In this document: in pieces, positions 52,582 through 61,345 of the stretch
How positions within the stretch are numbered: position 1 is the stretch's first letter
How the letters are laid out: each line of letters opens with the position of its first letter
Source of the DNA: Ewingella allii
GTDB lineage: Bacteria > Pseudomonadota > Gammaproteobacteria > Enterobacterales > Enterobacteriaceae
Reading direction: 5' to 3'
NCBI RefSeq assembly: GCF_044430645.1
Contig: NZ_JAWUDN010000003.1
Span: forward strand, 124,001-188,000
DNA: 64,000 nucleotides
Notes under the pieces: model-generated
What the model was told of the DNA's origin: nothing
What the model saw: the letters and a program-made list of their open reading frames with translations, nothing else
Databases searched by the model: none
Program-made: the position numbers and the translations under genes

Positions 52582-53556
52582 ATGAGTGATGTTGCCTTGC
52601 CTGTTTATGCTGATGTTGCTGCCGCTGCCCACCGAATCGAACCCTATGTGAGAAAAACCCCGGTCATGACATCACGCACCGCCGATGAAGAGCTGGGAGC
52701 CAAGCTATTCTTCAAATGTGAAAACTACCAGCACATGGGCGCTTTTAAATTTCGTGGCGCAATGAACGCCCTGTTGCAGTTTAGCGATGAGCAGAAGCGG
52801 GCGGGCGTGGTGGCGTTTTCATCGGGCAACCACGCGCAGGCCATCGCGCTGTGTGCCAGAATGCTGGGGATCCCTGCGACCATTTTGATGCCGAAGGACG
52901 CGCCGCAGGCCAAAATCTCTGCCACCGAGGGCTATGGCGGCAAGGTGGTGTTGTTTGACCGTTATACCGAAGATCGCGAGCAGATCGGCCGCGATCTGGC
53001 GCAAAAGCACGGCCTGACGCTGATCCCGCCTTACGACCATCCGCACATAATTGCCGGGCAGGGCACGGCGGCCAAGGAGCTTTTCGAGGAAGTGGGCGAG
53101 CTGGACGCGCTGTTTGTCTGTCTGGGCGGCGGCGGTTTGCTCTCCGGCTCGGCGCTGGCTGCGCGGGCGCTTTCACCAAATTGCCGGGTCTACGGAGTCG
53201 AGCCGCTGGCGGGTAATGACGGTCAGCAGTCGTTTCGCAGCGGCAAGCGGGTGAAGATTGAAACGCCGAAAACCATTGCCGATGGCGTGCAGACGCAGCA
53301 ACTGGGCCATCAAACTTTTGAAATCATTCGCCGCAACGTGGACGACGTGCTGACCGTCACCGATGAGCAACTGGTGCAATCTATGCACTTCTTCGCCGAA
53401 CGCATGAAGATGGTGGTAGAGCCGACCGGCTGTCTGGGCCATGCCGCCGCGCGCACGGTGAAAGAGCAGCTTGCAGGTAAACGAGTCGGGGTGATCATCA
53501 GCGGCGGCAATGTGGATATCGCCCGCTACTGTCAGCTGTTGGCCGGGGTTAACTGA
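52582..53556 (+). CDS. PLP-dependent threonine/serine dehydratase family enzyme
   Basis: This 324-aa fold-type II PLP enzyme has the cofactor lysine K56 in GAFKFRGA, the SSGNHAQAIALCARMLG loop, LGGGGLLSG (PLP phosphate tail) and the C-terminal ISGGNVD. The single-domain length fits catabolic threonine dehydratases, serine racemases and threo-3-hydroxyaspartate dehydratases, which cannot be told apart by eye. It is divergent from a DauR-like regulator, pointing to catabolism of a hydroxy-amino acid. A long terminator follows. Confidence 0.9.
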   Translation: MSDVALPVYADVAAAAHRIEPYVRKTPVMTSRTADEELGAKLFFKCENYQHMGAFKFRGAMNALLQFSDEQKRAGVVAFSSGNHAQAIALCARMLGIPATILMPKDAPQAKISATEGYGGKVVLFDRYTEDREQIGRDLAQKHGLTLIPPYDHPHIIAGQGTAAKELFEEVGELDALFVCLGGGGLLSGSALAARALSPNCRVYGVEPLAGNDGQQSFRSGKRVKIETPKTIADGVQTQQLGHQTFEIIRRNVDDVLTVTDEQLVQSMHFFAERMKMVVEPTGCLGHAAARTVKEQLAGKRVGVIISGGNVDIARYCQLLAGVN

Positions 53557-53570
53557 GGCTAATTCGACAT

Positions 53571-53618
53571 TGAAGAGACAAAAAAAGCGCTGAACCCGGC
53601 GCTTTTTTTGTCTCTTCA
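53571..53618. terminator. perfect 20-bp-stem bidirectional terminator
   Basis: Bases 53571-53590 and 53599-53618 are exact reverse complements around an 8-nt loop, including AAAAAAAGCGC and GCGCTTTTTTT. It ends both the dehydratase and the convergent GntR gene. Confidence 0.95.
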
Positions 53619-53626
53619 GGACAGCC

Positions 53627-54304
53627 TCAATACTTCTGCTGGAACATGCGCAGCAGGCCGCCGACGTGCCAGCGCAGGTGCTGCTCGGCGTCGGCGTCTC
53701 GCCCTTCGCGCAGCATGGCGACGAAATCCTCATGATCTTTTTGCGAACCCGACAGCTCCTCAGTGGTTTTCGCGAGGCGGTTGAGCAGGGCACGGATGCG
53801 ATTGATGATGTTGTGGTAGGCGTAAATCAGTTCTTGATTCTGGCTGAACTCAATCAGGGCCATGTGGAAGCCGGCGTCGGCGGCGCGGAAGCTGTCTGGG
53901 TCGCCATTTAACGCTTTGTTGCCGAGCTTAAGCTGCTTTTCCAGCGCGGCAATCAGGCCTTGGCGGTCACGCGCCAGCGCAATGCCTAAAGCACCGGACT
54001 CTAAAATCTCGCGCATTTTGCAGGTTTGCTGCATCTCTTGTTCATTGAACTGGAAAACGTAGGTGCCGCGCTGGGGAATGATTTGCACCAGACGCTCGGT
54101 TTCCAGCTTTTGCAGGGCTTCGCGCACCGGGGTGCGGCTCACTTGCAGCTTACTGGCAATGTCGTTTTCGGAAATCAGCGTGCCTAATTCAATTTCACCA
54201 TTGACGATCAGCTCGCGGATTTGGTCCGCCATCCTGAGTGCTAGCGACTGCGGGCGAACGATTTTTTTCATGGTCCAACTGGCGGCGCTTTTCCCTGTAC
54301 TCAT
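53627..54304 (-). CDS. GntR-family (FadR subfamily) regulator
   Basis: This 225-aa regulator has a GntR winged helix (LGTLISENDIASKLQVSRTPVREALQKLETERLVQIIPQRGTYV) and an all-helical FCD effector domain with metal-binding histidines (FHMALIEFSQN, and DHEDFVAMLREG...HLRWHVGGLL). The start is uncertain between 54304 and 54271. It follows the sugar-acid dehydratase and MFS genes on the same strand. A CTTGC/GCAAG dyad precedes it, and a similar one precedes the MFS gene. Confidence 0.9.
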   Translation of the reverse strand: MSTGKSAASWTMKKIVRPQSLALRMADQIRELIVNGEIELGTLISENDIASKLQVSRTPVREALQKLETERLVQIIPQRGTYVFQFNEQEMQQTCKMREILESGALGIALARDRQGLIAALEKQLKLGNKALNGDPDSFRAADAGFHMALIEFSQNQELIYAYHNIINRIRALLNRLAKTTEELSGSQKDHEDFVAMLREGRDADAEQHLRWHVGGLLRMFQQKY

Positions 54305-54356
54305 GACGTGGTGTGCCTTTACAACAAGAATCCGAAGAGGAAGAAATACTTACATG

Positions 54357-54375
54357 CTTGCTTCTTATATGCAAG
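54357..54375. promoter_or_regulatory. GntR-type operator upstream of the regulator gene
   Basis: CTTGC (54357-54361) and GCAAG (54371-54375) flank TTCTTATAT. The right part, TATGCAAG, resembles the dyad at 57002-57028. Confidence 0.5.
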
Positions 54376-54426
54376 TTTACCCCGGCCAATGTGGGCGCTA
54401 GTACCGGCCACCGCCCACATGTCCGA

Positions 54427-55620
54427 TTAAGCGGGGAAAATCAGCGTCTCTTTGTGAATATTCTCACGGTTCAGCGCCATGCCCATCCCCGGCGTTTCCG
54501 GCACGCGAATCACACCGTTTTCCGGCACTAATGGGGATTGCAGGAAGTGCTGGTGGATGTCATTCCACTTCACCAAATACTCCTGAAACGGCGTGTGGAT
54601 TGGTGATTGGGTGACGGTGAAATGCGCCGTGGCGATGGTCGAATGGCCGTGCGGCACCACCTGTAGATCATGCATAGTGGCCGCCGCGGCGATCTTCAGC
54701 GTCTCGGACAGCCCGCCGCACCAGTAGATATCGGGCTGGATAATATCCAACACCTGAGCGTCGAAAAAGCGTTTGAAGCCCCAGCGGGTGTACTCGTGCT
54801 CGGCGCCGGCCATCGGGATACTCAGTTTGTCTTTCAGGCGGCGCATGCTGTCGAGGCGGTCGGCCATCACGCACTCTTCCAGCCAGCGCGGGCGATACTG
54901 CTCGATAGCCTGCGCCAGCTCCATCACGTAAGTGACATCCATCGACTGCCAGCAGTCGAACATCAAATCATAGTCTTCTCCCACCGCGTCGCGCAGCGTT
55001 TTGACCAGCTCAATGTTCTGTTTCAGCCCTTCGCGGCCGCTCATGCTGCCGTGGCGGAAGAACCATTTCTGCCCGCAGTAGCCCAGCGATTTATAGTATT
55101 GCGCGCGTTCGCGCACCAGCCCGAGATCTTGCACCGAGAAGCCGAGCATGGAGGCGTAAACCGGAATGCTTTCCCGCGCCGAGCCGCCGAGCAGGCGATA
55201 CACCGGCTGCTGCATCCACTTGGCGCGCAGGTCCCACAGGGCGCAGTCCACGGTGCTGATAGCCATCATCGCTTCACCCTGACGGCCGTGCACCAGCGCG
55301 CGATGCATCTGATCCCACAGGCGCTCACTGTCGCGCGGATCCTGGCCAATCAGCAGGCGGCGCAGGTGGCTGGCGATGATCGAGGCAATAGAGCGCGGGA
55401 TCGGCCCGGCCAGTCCGTCGACGCCTTCATCAGTGGCGATCTCCAGATATACGGTGCTAATGGCAAAGCCGTCTTTAAGCTGCTCGCCGCCCTCGTGGTC
55501 ATCGCGCACGCGGTAGTCGGCATAGATATCCAGCGGGCGAGCCAGCCGCTCCTCCCAGATTGGGCCTTCTGTGGGTAAGACGCCTTCTAGCTGGCGCAAA
55601 CGCACATCAATAATCTTCAT
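54427..55620 (-). CDS. enolase-superfamily sugar-acid dehydratase (rhamnonate dehydratase-like)
   Basis: This 397-aa mandelate racemase/muconate lactonising-type enzyme dehydrates an aldonic or aldaric acid. It shows KWFFRHGSM, a hallmark close to L-rhamnonate dehydratase, metal ligands in LMFDCW, LEECV and AGAEHEY, and the catalytic histidine region VVPHGHST. Similarity to E. coli RhmD is only partial, so the substrate may differ. ATG 55620 has AAGGAG upstream and overlaps the MFS stop by one base, so the two are translationally coupled. Confidence 0.88.
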   Translation of the reverse strand: MKIIDVRLRQLEGVLPTEGPIWEERLARPLDIYADYRVRDDHEGGEQLKDGFAISTVYLEIATDEGVDGLAGPIPRSIASIIASHLRRLLIGQDPRDSERLWDQMHRALVHGRQGEAMMAISTVDCALWDLRAKWMQQPVYRLLGGSARESIPVYASMLGFSVQDLGLVRERAQYYKSLGYCGQKWFFRHGSMSGREGLKQNIELVKTLRDAVGEDYDLMFDCWQSMDVTYVMELAQAIEQYRPRWLEECVMADRLDSMRRLKDKLSIPMAGAEHEYTRWGFKRFFDAQVLDIIQPDIYWCGGLSETLKIAAAATMHDLQVVPHGHSTIATAHFTVTQSPIHTPFQEYLVKWNDIHQHFLQSPLVPENGVIRVPETPGMGMALNRENIHKETLIFPA

Positions 55621-56960
55621 CAACAGACTCCTTTTGGACTTTTCAATTTTTCAGCGTTAGGACTTTCATCGCGCTGGGAAGGGGTTTTCCACAGGCGGAA
55701 AATCAGGGTGAGGGTCAGCACGGAGAGTAGCGCCATGGCCGCCAGCCAGAAGAACCCTGCGTTGTAGTTGCCGGTTTTGTCGCGAATGGTGCCGATGATC
55801 CACGGGTTGATCACGCTGGAAAGGTTGCCGAGCGAGTTGATCATCGCGATACCGCCCGCCGCGACCGAGGCGGAAAGGAACTGTGAAGGCAGTGACCAGA
55901 ATACCGGCATCGCGCCGAAGAAGCCGAACGCCGCGCCGCACAGGAAGGTCATGCGCACCAGTGGTTCGCTGAAGTAACCCGCGCCCAACAGGCCAAACAT
56001 GGAAATAAACAGCGCCAGATAGTTGGCTAACAGCCTTGAGCCGGGGCGGTCAGAAAGCTTGCCGAGCAGCAAAATGCCCGCCAGCCCAAACACATAAGGA
56101 ATGATGGTGACGAAGCCCGTCTGGATATGGCTCAGGCCGGTTTCGCTCACAATACTTGGCAGGAAGGTGCTGATCGCGCCGTTCAGGTTGGTCAGCCCGT
56201 AATACGCCAGACAGAACAGCAAAACGCGCGGACTAAACAGCATTTTCAATAAGTTACCGTGCTTACGCGGCGGCAGCAGGTTGCGCTCCGCCGCCAGCGT
56301 CGTCAGCAGCCACTGCTTCTCATCTGCGGCTAAAAATTTGGCGTCTTCCGGGCGATTGGGCAGGGTGAATAGCACCACAAAGGCCAGCACAATGGCCGGT
56401 AAGGCTTCCAGCAGGAACATCCACTGCCAGCCTTTCAGCCCCAGCAGGCCGTGCATTTCCAGCAGCATGCTGGAAATAGGCGTGCCGATGATCAGCGCCA
56501 CCGGAATACTGGCCATAAAGGAGGAGACGATGCGCCCGCGCCACGCAGCCGGGAACCAGAGTGTCAGGTAGAAGACGATGCCCGGGAAGAACCCGGCTTC
56601 TGCCGCACCCAGCAGGGCGCGCATCACGTACAGGCTGTTGTCATTCCAGACGAACATATGCGCGCCAGAGATGATCCCCCAAGTGAACATAATGCGGGCT
56701 ATCCACCAGCGCGCGCCGACCTTCTCCAACGCCAGATTGGAAGGCAGCTCAAGCAGGATGTAGGGGATAAAGAACATCCCGGCCGCCAGCCCGAAGGTCG
56801 CTGCCGTCAGCCCGATGTCGGCATTCATGGTCAGGGCCGCGATACCAATGTTGGCGCGGTCGATAATGGCGATGAGGTATCCGGCGACCAGTATCGGCAG
56901 GAGCCGCCAGGAGAGTTTTCTAATAACCTGTTTTTCCATAGAAGAATCAGCAAGTTGCAT
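55620..56960 (-). CDS. MFS anion:cation symporter, sugar-acid transporter
   Basis: This 446-aa 12-span transporter of the ACS family (GudP/ExuT/RhmT relatives) has LLPILVAGYLIAIIDRANIGIAAL at TMS1, motif A-like KVGARWWIARIMFTWG, and GAAEAGFFPGIVFYLTLWFPAAWRGR. The start at 56960 is preferred since AGGG lies 8 nt upstream; the open frame begins at 57023. It is the first gene of the transporter-dehydratase-regulator unit, so it should import the dehydratase substrate. Confidence 0.9.
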   Translation of the reverse strand: MQLADSSMEKQVIRKLSWRLLPILVAGYLIAIIDRANIGIAALTMNADIGLTAATFGLAAGMFFIPYILLELPSNLALEKVGARWWIARIMFTWGIISGAHMFVWNDNSLYVMRALLGAAEAGFFPGIVFYLTLWFPAAWRGRIVSSFMASIPVALIIGTPISSMLLEMHGLLGLKGWQWMFLLEALPAIVLAFVVLFTLPNRPEDAKFLAADEKQWLLTTLAAERNLLPPRKHGNLLKMLFSPRVLLFCLAYYGLTNLNGAISTFLPSIVSETGLSHIQTGFVTIIPYVFGLAGILLLGKLSDRPGSRLLANYLALFISMFGLLGAGYFSEPLVRMTFLCGAAFGFFGAMPVFWSLPSQFLSASVAAGGIAMINSLGNLSSVINPWIIGTIRDKTGNYNAGFFWLAAMALLSVLTLTLIFRLWKTPSQRDESPNAEKLKSPKGVC

Positions 56961-57001
56961 GTTCATTACCCTTATTTTTAGGATTCTTAATTGATCCACA
57001 T

Positions 57002-57028
57002 CTTGTATGTGAGGTACTTGCATACAAG
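57002..57028. promoter_or_regulatory. GntR-type operator upstream of the MFS gene
   Basis: CTTGTATG (57002-57009) and CATACAAG (57021-57028) form an exact 8-bp inverted repeat with an 11-nt spacer, about 40 bp before the MFS start. It is likely bound by the GntR protein. The remaining 340 bp to lysE hold no recognisable gene. Confidence 0.65.
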
Positions 57029-57367
57029 TTTGAATAATGAACAGAGATCACTGAAGGATCAACGGGCAAAGTTGCAGATTTAGAGCTGAAAGGATTTAGC
57101 AGAAATTTAGTGAAATGGGCTGAGAGCACAAGCCTTTAGAGGCGCTGAAGGGCATGACGTTCGATTCGCACTTATTACATTCGCGGCTGGAACATATCCT
57201 GCTTCTCAGCCAATTAACGGGCGCGAATCGCCGAATTACAAGCTCTTCATAACCATAAACAATTGCTTATTTCCTATCCTTTATTGTCAGGGTAATGTTA
57301 TCAACGAGTACCTGTTTTCGTAGCACAAACGCGCGACGTATTAATCGGAAAATTAGGGTGAATAATA

Positions 57368-57997
57368 ATGAACAGTTATCTGACGGTGGCGGCCATTGCA
57401 GGGACAATCAGTATCGGGGCGATGAGCCCTGGGCCAAGCTTTGTTTATGTCGCGCAAAACGCGATTGCGAAATCTCGTAAACACGGGCTGGCGACAGCGC
57501 TGGGGACGGGGACCGGCGCGGCGATTTTCGCCATCATCGCACTCTTAGGGTTGCAGGCATTTTTACTCGCCGTGCCGCTGGCATACTGGGGTTTGAAGGT
57601 GTTTGGCGGGCTGTATTTGCTCTATCTGGCCTATAAAATCCTTAAACATTCTAAAGATCCTATGGTGGTGGAAACGGCCATAGCGGGGCAGTCTAAGCCG
57701 CGCTATTTGAAGACCTTCCGCGACGGGTTATTTACTCAGTTAAGTAACCCTAAAACGGCGGTAGTCTTTGCCAGTATCTTCACCGCGCTGCTGCCCGCGC
57801 ACATTCCGGCTTACTATTATGTTGTCCTGCCTTTAGTCTCTTTTATTATCGACGCAGGCTGGTACTCCTTCGTGGCTTATGTGCTGTCGGTTGAGAAATC
57901 GCAAAAAGCCTATATTAGATTCAAGACGGTGATTGACCGCATGGCGGGGACCGTTTTAATGCTGTTAGGCTTAAAATTGATCCTTTCCAGCAAATAA
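57368..57997 (+). CDS. LysE/RhtB-family amino-acid exporter
   Basis: This 209-aa, six-span exporter of the LysE/RhtB family has the signature GAMSPGPSFVYVAQNAI near the N-terminus and FRDGLFTQLSNPKTAVVFASIF in the middle. It would export an amino acid such as homoserine, threonine or leucine. AGGG lies upstream of the ATG. It stands alone, followed by a terminator. Confidence 0.92.
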   Translation: MNSYLTVAAIAGTISIGAMSPGPSFVYVAQNAIAKSRKHGLATALGTGTGAAIFAIIALLGLQAFLLAVPLAYWGLKVFGGLYLLYLAYKILKHSKDPMVVETAIAGQSKPRYLKTFRDGLFTQLSNPKTAVVFASIFTALLPAHIPAYYYVVLPLVSFIIDAGWYSFVAYVLSVEKSQKAYIRFKTVIDRMAGTVLMLLGLKLILSSK

Positions 57998-58026
57998 ATC
58001 CAAGATTAAGAACAACATAAAACAGC

Positions 58027-58064
58027 AAAGGCCGCCGAGGGATGCTCACTCAGGCGGCCTTTTT
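58027..58064. terminator. terminator after the LysE-type exporter
   Basis: AAAGGCCGCC (58027-58036) pairs with GGCGGCCTTT (58053-58062) around a 16-nt loop, ending in a T-tract. It is shared with the convergent RcnB-like gene. Confidence 0.9.
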
Positions 58065-58080
58065 GTATTGATATCAGGGC

Positions 58081-58398
58081 TTACTGGAAGAAAATATCGC
58101 CAGATTCCGCTTTAGTGATGGTGCCGTCGGAATTGGTGATAAGTGCGTAGTTGCCGCCGATGTAGGTCCAGTGAGTGTCTGGCGTCGGCGCTGGCAGATT
58201 GCGCTTTTGCCATTCAACAATTTCATAAGGCTTGGTGCGATAAAGCGCCGGCACTTTGCTGCCGATCGAGTATTGAATTGAGTCGCTGAAGAACGATTGG
58301 ATCTCATGTGAGTTTGACGCGGCGTTGGCGGCCTGAGCGGACAACAGCGTGAAAGACAAAGCAGAAGCCGATAACAAAACCCATTTAGAAAGACGCAT
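58081..58398 (-). CDS. RcnB-family periplasmic protein
   Basis: This 105-aa secreted protein has a signal peptide (LLSASALSFTLLSAQAANA) and an RcnB-like domain (VPALYRTKPYEIVEWQKRNL, then DTHWTYIGGNYALIT). E. coli RcnB (112 aa) modulates nickel/cobalt efflux. Whether this paralogue binds metal is not known. The gene stands alone on its strand. GGGAT precedes the ATG. Confidence 0.82.
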   Translation of the reverse strand: MRLSKWVLLSASALSFTLLSAQAANAASNSHEIQSFFSDSIQYSIGSKVPALYRTKPYEIVEWQKRNLPAPTPDTHWTYIGGNYALITNSDGTITKAESGDIFFQ

Positions 58399-58603
58399 AG
58401 TGTATCCCGTTTAAAACCATTAACCGTGGCAATAGTCATTCGTGAAGCAGTGCTTCATCTGTAGACAGGATAATAGCGAGAAAAGCACCTCAGGACGGGG
58501 CGTTTAATTGTGTCGAAATGCAAATGCTGGTGGTAAGAGCTATCTAGTCGAGCAAAATGAAAAGCCGCCAGCTAGCCTAAAAAAGGGAGCTGGCGGATTA
58601 GTA

Positions 58604-58930
58604 TTACTCAAGGCCGAGACGATGACTGACAGTTTCTTTCACGATACTGACCAACTCGGGATCCATGTACTGATAATCGTCGGGAATATCTAATACATGG
58701 ACCGACTTGTGCTCAAGAAAACGAGGAAAATCAGCGACAAGACGATTCTTATGTTTCTGCTCCATGGTAAAAACCACGTCAGCCCACTTCAGCATGTCTG
58801 CCGTAACGCTTTTTTTGGCGTTACGGCTGGTTCCGGCGGACTTCACCGATAGACCAGGGTAATTACGCCAAACCTGTTCAGCTGTCGGGCTGCGCCATTG
58901 ATTCCGGCTACAGATGAAAAGAATATTCAT
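58604..58930 (-). CDS. low-molecular-weight protein tyrosine phosphatase-like
   Basis: This 108-aa short member of the LMW-PTP fold has the phosphate loop C7-SRNQW-R13 followed by SPTAEQ, matching CX5R, plus SVKSAGTSRNA and ADVVFTMEQKH. The C-terminal acid loop DIPDDYQYMDPELV supplies the general acid. It is shorter than the usual 145-150 aa of Wzb/Etp. ATG 58930 has AAGG upstream; the frame is open to 58957. It begins 7 nt after the stop of a small upstream frame, suggesting an operon. Confidence 0.88.
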   Translation of the reverse strand: MNILFICSRNQWRSPTAEQVWRNYPGLSVKSAGTSRNAKKSVTADMLKWADVVFTMEQKHKNRLVADFPRFLEHKSVHVLDIPDDYQYMDPELVSIVKETVSHRLGLE

Positions 58931-58937
58931 AGTTACC

Positions 58938-59210
58938 TTAAATCTCATCCTTGGCATTCAGTAATCGCTGAGCCTTGGTTATTCGTGGATATTCAATCCC
59001 TAACTGAGCTGCACGCGCCAATTTTATTGAACGTATGGCGGAATTAACTGGCTGGGCAAGGGCAATATTCTCGGCAAACAATATATGTTACAGGTGAATT
59101 ACTTTAATCCACAGGTCATCGCCGCCCTCAATCATGCACAATAACGTTTCAGTCGTCACCGATTCCCCGTTCTGGTCGGCTGGGAAATTATCCTCTTCGG
59201 CTGGGTTCAC
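58938..59210 (-). pseudogene. small gene upstream of the phosphatase, interrupted by a stop codon
   Basis: A GTG at 59210 with AAGG 6 nt upstream opens a frame encoding VNPAEEDNFPADQNGESVT and on through IEGGDDLWIKVIHL, then a TAA (59088-59090). In the same frame it continues as HILFAENIALAQPVNSAIRS, then ARAAQLGIEYPRITKAQRLL, to a TAA at 58938. Both halves look coding. The last stop sits 7 nt before the phosphatase ATG. I do not recognise the family. The simplest reading is a 90-codon phosphatase-linked gene broken by one nonsense mutation. Confidence 0.6.
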
Positions 59211-59367
59211 GCCTTACCTTCTCTCTACTCCTTTTTTGCGACTCGACTATTATTTCCAGCTTGAGACAAAGTTTTGAGGCTTATTACGGTAAGTCAATGT
59301 GTTATCGGGAATAATGAATCTCACCTGCGTGATGGACGCGCCGCTGAAACTGGCTAAAGGAAAGGAT

Positions 59368-60297
59368 GTGAACAGTAACGTTTCTCTATTTACCAATAAG
59401 AAATTTGCCTGGATGGGGGCCGCGTTTTGTTGTTTGCTGTGGGGCAGTGCTTACCCGGCGATTAAAAACGGTTATGAGATTTTCCAGATAGCGACGGACG
59501 ATTTGCCGGGCAAAATTGTCTTTGCGGGTTACCGTTTCATCATTGCGGGCCTGCTGCTGCTGGCATTTGCTTTTTTACAGGGCAAACCTATTGCGCGCTT
59601 ATCGCGCCATCAGTACTCACAGCTTGCTGTACTGGGCGTAACCCAGACCGCGCTGCAATACATCTTCTTTTACATAGGGCTGGCTTACACCACGGGCGTT
59701 AAAGGCTCGATTATGAATGCCACCGGCACCTTCTTCAGCGTTCTGCTGGCGCACTTTATTTATCAGAATGACAAACTCAGCATCAACAAGGTGGTGGGCT
59801 GCGTACTGGGCTTTGCCGGGGTTATGGTGGTGAACTTCAACAGCCAGCTGATGGATTTTAGTTTTAGCTGGATGGGCGACGGCTTCGTGGTATTAGCGGC
59901 ATTTATCCTCTCTGCCGCCTCGCTCTACGGCAAACGCATCTCGCAAACCACCGATCCGACGGTGATGACCGGCTGGCAGCTGGGCATTGGCGGCGTGGTG
60001 TTGACGCTGGGCGGCTATGCCTGCGGCGGCACGCTAGAGTTTCACGGTTGGGAATCAGCTGCGATCCTCGGCTATCTGGCGCTGTTATCCTCCATCGCCT
60101 TCGCGCTGTGGAGCCTGTTACTCAAGCATAACCGCGTCGGGATGATTGCCCCGTTTAACTTCTTAATCCCGGTCTCCGGCGCAGTGCTCTCGTCGATTTT
60201 CCTGCAAGAAAGCATCTTCGAATGGCGCTACGCCATCGCGCTGGTGCTAGTGTGCTTTGGGATTTGGCGAGTGAACGTGGTGCGTCAGCGCCGATGA
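59368..60297 (+). CDS. EamA/DMT-family transporter
   Basis: This 309-aa, ten-span drug/metabolite transporter has two EamA repeats (AWMGAAFCCLLWGSAYPAIKNGYE opens the first, DGFVVLAAFILSAASLYGKRIS the second). The start is uncertain: GTG 59368 has AAAGGA 6 nt upstream and gives a usual N-terminus, while ATG 59314 or GTG 59299 would add 18-23 residues. The substrate is unknown. It ends near a small ACAGCGC/GCGCTGT hairpin. Confidence 0.87.
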   Translation: MNSNVSLFTNKKFAWMGAAFCCLLWGSAYPAIKNGYEIFQIATDDLPGKIVFAGYRFIIAGLLLLAFAFLQGKPIARLSRHQYSQLAVLGVTQTALQYIFFYIGLAYTTGVKGSIMNATGTFFSVLLAHFIYQNDKLSINKVVGCVLGFAGVMVVNFNSQLMDFSFSWMGDGFVVLAAFILSAASLYGKRISQTTDPTVMTGWQLGIGGVVLTLGGYACGGTLEFHGWESAAILGYLALLSSIAFALWSLLLKHNRVGMIAPFNFLIPVSGAVLSSIFLQESIFEWRYAIALVLVCFGIWRVNVVRQRR

Positions 60298-60423
60298 ACA
60301 GCGCTTGCGCTGTGCCCGAAGGTGTGAGTCTCAGGATGAGACGAATAATCGAACCAAGGACATGGGGGGTCTTCAAAACTCGTGCTTAAATTGGTGTAAT
60401 TTAAACAACTCATGGTTAATTTG

Positions 60424-60536
60424 TCATGCTTTCTTGCGTTCTTCAACAAGTTGCTCAGGTGTCGAGATAAGAACTGACAGTATATGTTTCCATTGCCCTA
60501 TAACCTCGAAGTCGAAGTGAATCGCCACGGGTTCAT
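60424..60536 (-). pseudogene. remnant of a small gene
   Basis: A very good ribosome site (AGGAGG) stands 5 nt before an ATG at 60536, but that frame stops at once. One base away the frame reads VAIHFDFEVIGQWKHILS, then STPEQLVEERKKA, to a TGA at 60424. A one-base deletion near the start would explain this. The product family is unknown. Confidence 0.35.
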
Positions 60537-60752
60537 AGCTCCCTCCTGAATCTGTGATATCCTATGACAAATTAAATTGCTTTAGACTTAGTTAATGATT
60601 AATTTCCATATTTACCTGCATCAATTATTTATTATGTCTAATGAATAATTAAATCTATTTATTATGCAACATGAAAAGCGCTCTCTCTCAATGTGTTATA
60701 TTAATAACAATTAGCTTATGGTATTTAGTTGCGATATTTTTTCATTTTATGA

Positions 60753-60938
60753 AAGCATCCAGATGATGAGATAAACATAAGAATTGTTTTCAGCAGTGGT
60801 AAATGCTTAACGACACCCATTGAAAATCGAATAGAAAAATGGGAAGTTTTAGATAAGGCGTTGGTACACAAGGAGTTCGCGGATCTCCGGCGCAGGGAAA
60901 TAACGATAATGTTACGGGGAAATGACGGAAGATTCTGA
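60753..60938 (+). pseudogene. possible coding remnant without start codon
   Basis: The plus strand is open for 61 codons and reads like protein (INIRIVFSSGKCLTTPIENR, then WEVLDKALVHKEFADLRRRE), with no ATG, GTG or ribosome site at its head. It may be the tail of a truncated gene. The rest of 60298-61015 is AT-rich with nothing else recognisable. Confidence 0.25.
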
Positions 60939-61015
60939 CCGTTGATGGCAATACATAGCATTCTTGAGAAAATGAAACCGTAACTATAGTCGATTATATT
61001 CATGAGCGTGTTTTT

Positions 61016-61288
61016 TCATCGAATAATCATTTTAAATAAAAATAACAGAAAAAGCACAATGAAATTTATTGTATTGATGATTCCCAATTCAAGATTTTTT
61101 CTTATAACTGCTATGCAATAACACAAGATAAAAAGCACTACAGAAACAATGGGCAAAGTTAAGGCATAAATTAAGTAAAAATAGTTTTGCATAGGATCTT
61201 TAAGTACATATCCTGTTATGAAAAAAAATGATGCCATTGCAATATATAGCTGCGATAAGGAAAATAAAATTTTAGAAAAAGTTAGCAT
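61016..61288 (-). CDS. small membrane protein, three predicted spans
   Basis: I do not recognise this 90-aa protein. It has three hydrophobic stretches (IAMASFFFITGYVL, LTLPIVSVVLFILCYCIAVI and INFIVLFLLFLFKMIIR). It lies 57 nt downstream of a DUF943-like gene and a large effector, all on the minus strand, in AT-rich DNA. An immunity or accessory role is inferred from position only. The ribosome site is weak. Confidence 0.6.
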   Translation of the reverse strand: MLTFSKILFSLSQLYIAMASFFFITGYVLKDPMQNYFYLIYALTLPIVSVVLFILCYCIAVIRKNLELGIINTINFIVLFLLFLFKMIIR

Positions 61289-61345
61289 GATTGTAAGTTA
61301 TTCCTGTTATTGCCGGGGAGGGGAGATCTAGCGATGCTAGGTAAA

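Noticed and set aside
60725..61003. 92-codon minus-strand frame
   Set aside because: It has no ribosome site, its composition is not protein-like, and an opposing plus-strand frame looks more coding.
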